Assembly (NCBI RefSeq): GCF_012163145.1
Contig: NZ_JAAVTX010000004.1
Span: forward strand, 682,001 to 746,000
Length of the DNA: 64,000 nt
Direction: 5' to 3'
Origin: Falsiroseomonas frigidaquae
Lineage (GTDB): Bacteria; Pseudomonadota; Alphaproteobacteria; Acetobacterales; Acetobacteraceae
A program made the translations under genes and the position numbers. A model generated the notes under the pieces. The model was not told the origin of the DNA. It saw only the letters and a list, made by a program, of their open reading frames with translations, and did not search any database. Positions 62,175-64,000 of this stretch are shown piece after piece (position 1 is the first letter of the stretch; the number at the start of each line of letters is the position of its first letter).

Positions 62175-62924
62175 TCATCCAAGGGGAAATGATAGCGTCC
62201 CGCCCGCCAGCAGTCCGAACTCATCGAGATGCGCCGTGGCATCGCGCGCCGGCGACACCCAGTGGCAATGCAGCGGATCCCCGGCATGGGAGATGATGCC
62301 GACCATGTCAGCGCTGGCGTGGAAGCCGATAACCTCGCCCTCGAGCCGGGCTTCCCGAAACAGGTCGGCCACCGCCATGGGGACGGGCGAGCCATGCCCG
62401 GTGAAGCGCGGGTCGGGGCCGCCGTTCACATGCATCAGAACGTCCTGCAACGTACCTCGGAACCGGAAGGGGAAGGCCATGCCGAGATTGAGGCCATTGG
62501 CCCGCGCCCGCTCCGCGATAAAGGCTCGCAGCGCGCGTTCCGGCACATCCTGCGGCACGGTCTCGCTGCGCCAGTGCGACACGCGCGTGGCAACGAGCAG
62601 GGTAGCGGATTCTGCGGCTGGCCCACAGCCTGCGCAGGGTCCGAGCGAGACGACCTCGCGCCCATCGATCACCGTGACCTCGCCGCGCAGTTCGGACAAT
62701 GCCCCGACCGCCTCCGTCACCCCTTCGGCGCGCAAGCGCGCAAGCTCCACCTTGGGTGTGAAGTCGCGGCGCTGCATGAGATTGCGAAAGGCGCCATGGG
62801 CGACGATGCCACCGGGAGCGGTGGCGGCTGCCGGCTGAGCCGAGGCGCTGCCCGCCGCCAGGCAACCGAGGCACAGCGTCCCTGCCCCTTGCAGGAAACG
62901 ACGACGGGAGCGCGGTTCGGTCAT
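62175..62924 (-). CDS. Tat-exported acetolactate-decarboxylase-like protein
   Basis: The 249-residue protein starts with a twin-arginine signal (RSRRRFLQGAGTLCLGCLAAGSASA). The mature part resembles alpha-acetolactate decarboxylase: GAFRNLMQRRDFTPKVELARL, MAFPFRFRGTLQDVLMHV and EGEVIGFHASADMVG. The zinc-type ligands H-x-H are in DPLHCHWVS, with another His in DATAHLDEF. Normal BudA is cytosolic, so a Tat-exported member is unusual; Tat export would fit cytoplasmic metal loading. ATG 62924 gives MTEPRSRRRFL; ATG 62945 is possible. It is divergent from a secreted protein gene, with a palindrome between. Confidence 0.8.
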   Translation of the reverse strand: MTEPRSRRRFLQGAGTLCLGCLAAGSASAQPAAATAPGGIVAHGAFRNLMQRRDFTPKVELARLRAEGVTEAVGALSELRGEVTVIDGREVVSLGPCAGCGPAAESATLLVATRVSHWRSETVPQDVPERALRAFIAERARANGLNLGMAFPFRFRGTLQDVLMHVNGGPDPRFTGHGSPVPMAVADLFREARLEGEVIGFHASADMVGIISHAGDPLHCHWVSPARDATAHLDEFGLLAGGTLSFPLG

Positions 62925-62989
62925 GGGCCGGGTCTTTCGATGCATTATCGGCGGAGATATCCCAGCCCGACGCGTGACCTGTATGACCG

Positions 62990-63003
62990 GGATCATATGA
63001 TCC
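62990..63003. promoter_or_regulatory. Perfect 14-bp palindrome GGATCATATGATCC in the divergent promoter region
   Basis: The palindrome is centred 66 bases upstream of the decarboxylase-like ATG and 60 bases from the secreted-protein ATG. A perfect palindrome this AT-rich stands out in the GC-rich surroundings and is a good candidate for a dimeric regulator's operator shared by both genes. The binding protein is unknown. Confidence 0.5.
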
Positions 63004-63055
63004 GCCTCGCGGGGGGTGTAGCCTGCGCGACAACCGGCACCCTGCGGAGAACTCC

Positions 63056-63640
63056 ATGTCGCCAAAGCTCATCGCCATGACGGCCGGCGCCGTGCTCGCC
63101 ATGGTGGCCGCCATGGGCGCCCTGCATTTCGCCCCGTCCTTCGCGCAGTCGCCGGCGCATGGCCACGCGGCCATGCACCGGGACGCGCCGGCCGCCATGC
63201 CGACGCTGCCGGGCCAGGATGCCTTCGGTGCGATGCAGGAAATCGTCCAGATCCTTCAGGCGGATCCCTCGACCGACTGGTCCAAGGTCAATCTGGCCGC
63301 GCTGCGCGAGCACCTGGTGGACATGAACGAGGTGACCCTTCGGGCCGTGGCCACCGAAAGCGCGGTTGACGGTGGTGTTGCCATCGCGGTGACCGGCAGT
63401 GGCCGGACGCTGGACGGCATCCGGCGCATGATCCCGGCCCACGGGCAGGAATTGAATCGGCTCAATGGCTGGCGCGCTACCACGGAAGCCCTGCCCGATG
63501 GCGTGCGGCTGACCGTCACCTCGGCCGATCCTGCACAGGTGGTCCGCCTGCGGGCGCTCGGCTTCGCGGGCCTGCTGGTGAGTGGCGGACACCACCAGCC
63601 GCATCACCTGATGATGGCCCGCGGCGAGCATTTCCACTGA
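63056..63640 (+). CDS. Secreted histidine-rich protein of unknown function
   Basis: The 194-residue protein has a signal peptide (MTAGAVLAMVAAMGALHFAPSFA-Q). A histidine/methionine-rich segment at each end could bind metal: AHGHAAMHRDAPAAM after the signal and GGHHQPHHLMMARGEHFH at the C-terminus. The middle is a mixed domain (DWSKVNLAALREHLVDMNEVTLRA, GMIPAHGQELNRLNGW-like) that I do not recognise. GGAGAAC precedes ATG 63056. It is divergent from the decarboxylase-like gene and may be co-regulated through the palindrome. Confidence 0.75.
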   Translation: MSPKLIAMTAGAVLAMVAAMGALHFAPSFAQSPAHGHAAMHRDAPAAMPTLPGQDAFGAMQEIVQILQADPSTDWSKVNLAALREHLVDMNEVTLRAVATESAVDGGVAIAVTGSGRTLDGIRRMIPAHGQELNRLNGWRATTEALPDGVRLTVTSADPAQVVRLRALGFAGLLVSGGHHQPHHLMMARGEHFH

Positions 63641-63645
63641 TGTGA

Positions 63646-63810
63646 GCCGAGCCGGTCATCGAAGCGGTCAGGCTGACGCGGCAATACGGCGATCGGCTGG
63701 CGCTGGACGACGTCCACTTTGCCGTCGCAAGTGGTAGGATCGTTCTCGGCCCGAACGGAGCCGGCAGGAGCACCATGGCCTTGATGGCGCGCGATACCTC
63801 TCCGCCGTGA
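63646..63810 (+). pseudogene. ABC transporter ATPase relic
   Basis: A 54-codon open stretch reads EPVIEAVRLTRQYGDRLALD then DVHFAVASGRIVLGPNGAGRSTMALMA, the N-terminus of an ABC ATPase. The usual FGLL before the Walker A is deleted, the Walker A lysine is arginine (GPNGAGRST), and the frame stops 15 residues later. No start codon lies at the right place, and the rest of the ATPase is absent. It is a dead remnant. Confidence 0.75.
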
Positions 63811-63903
63811 CGAGCGTTGCGGCGCTGCCCGGCCTCTCGACCGGATTGCGGGTGGCGATCCGCGTGCTTCACTCGGTGACGCAGTTACGGGCGCGATAGG
63901 GGG

Positions 63904-64000
63904 ATGGCCATGCGTCGTCGGTTGGTATTGTTTGTTGCCCTTCCGCTTCTGCTGCTCGGCATGGCAGGGGGATTCGCCTACCTGCGAAACTGGCGGCCGC
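63904..64000 (+). CDS. N-terminus of an exported or membrane-anchored protein (cut by window end)
   Basis: ATG 63904 or 63910 starts M(AM)RRRLVLFVALPLLLLGMAGG followed by FAYLRNWRP. This is a charged N-region and single hydrophobic helix typical of a membrane fusion protein or exported protein. GGGGG lies just upstream. The position after an ABC ATPase relic makes a HlyD-type adaptor possible, but only 32 residues are visible. Confidence 0.5.
   Translation, partial: MAMRRRLVLFVALPLLLLGMAGGFAYLRNWRP

Noticed and set aside
1-64000. CRISPR arrays, tRNA or rRNA genes
   Set aside because: Reading through the window I saw no regularly spaced repeats and no recognisable tRNA or rRNA segment. A tRNA scan could confirm this.

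Overview
The window is GC-rich, densely packed, and rich in 4-bp start/stop overlaps (ATGA, GTGA, TTGA). Gene families and codon bias fit an alphaproteobacterium, most likely of the Acetobacteraceae (Roseomonas-like). That placement is an inference from protein resemblance, because no rRNA or tRNA marker is present. I found no tRNA, rRNA or CRISPR array.

Region 1 (1-9.7 kb) is one + strand catabolic and transport operon. It holds the end of a class III aminotransferase, a PLP-dependent decarboxylase/lyase, two tandem M81 (MlrC-type) metallopeptidase paralogues, and a complete five-part peptide/nickel-type ABC importer. Region 2 (10.2-19.0 kb) carries PEP synthase coupled to a small protein, a YhiI/RbbA/YhhJ-like ABC-2 exporter and a TauD-family dioxygenase. 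Region 3 (19.0-23.7 kb) has a FixJ-type regulator whose kinase gene is reduced to its last residues, a small secreted protein, an endonuclease/exonuclease/phosphatase family protein, a Do-type periplasmic protease, and a gene-poor stretch with a possible recombinase relic.

Region 4 (23.77-39.55 kb) is the most notable part: 17 co-directional genes, mostly overlapping or a few bases apart. They form a chemosensory array (soluble double-tip MCP, triple-CheW scaffold, CheB, HEAT protein, CheR, receiver, CheA, STAS-like protein, CheY, small helical protein, membrane MCP). The array runs straight into a LOV-domain histidine kinase, a receiver, and a stressosome module (RsbR, RsbS, RsbT, RsbX-like). 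No flagellar gene, sigma factor or diguanylate cyclase is visible, so the output is unknown. The layout suggests one signalling device joining light/redox sensing, chemoreceptor-type arrays and a partner-switching stressosome.

Region 5 (39.67-45.94 kb) is a graveyard of mobile DNA: an IS481 start, an IS2-group remnant, an apparently intact IS3-family element with its own frameshift site, a DUF2924 gene cut by it, and a decayed phage tail module. The tail module keeps a canonical GGGAAAC -1 frameshift site in a tail-assembly chaperone gene. An alpha/beta hydrolase gene sits inside it on the opposite strand, and a broken AcfC-like binding protein closes it.

Region 6 (46.07-51.94 kb) is a thiol-redox locus. 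A two-component system, a DsbD/ScsB-like reductase and a DsbA-like protein form one minus-strand operon, divergent from a membrane TlpA-like thioredoxin. A CTTAAG-N5-CTTAAG direct repeat lies between them. Region 7 (51.9-58.2 kb) has a 5'-nucleotidase/SoxB-family phosphoesterase and a persulfide-dioxygenase-like MBL protein, an IS701 relic, and two divergent regulator/enzyme pairs (HxlR with an alpha/beta hydrolase, LysR with an SDR). Region 8 (58.2-64.0 kb) opens with IS wreckage that decapitated a sigma-54 activator and with other gene fragments. It continues with a Crp-like regulator coupled to a MOT1-type transporter, a Tat-exported acetolactate-decarboxylase-like protein divergent from a secreted protein, an ABC ATPase relic, and the start of an exported or membrane-anchored protein at the window edge.
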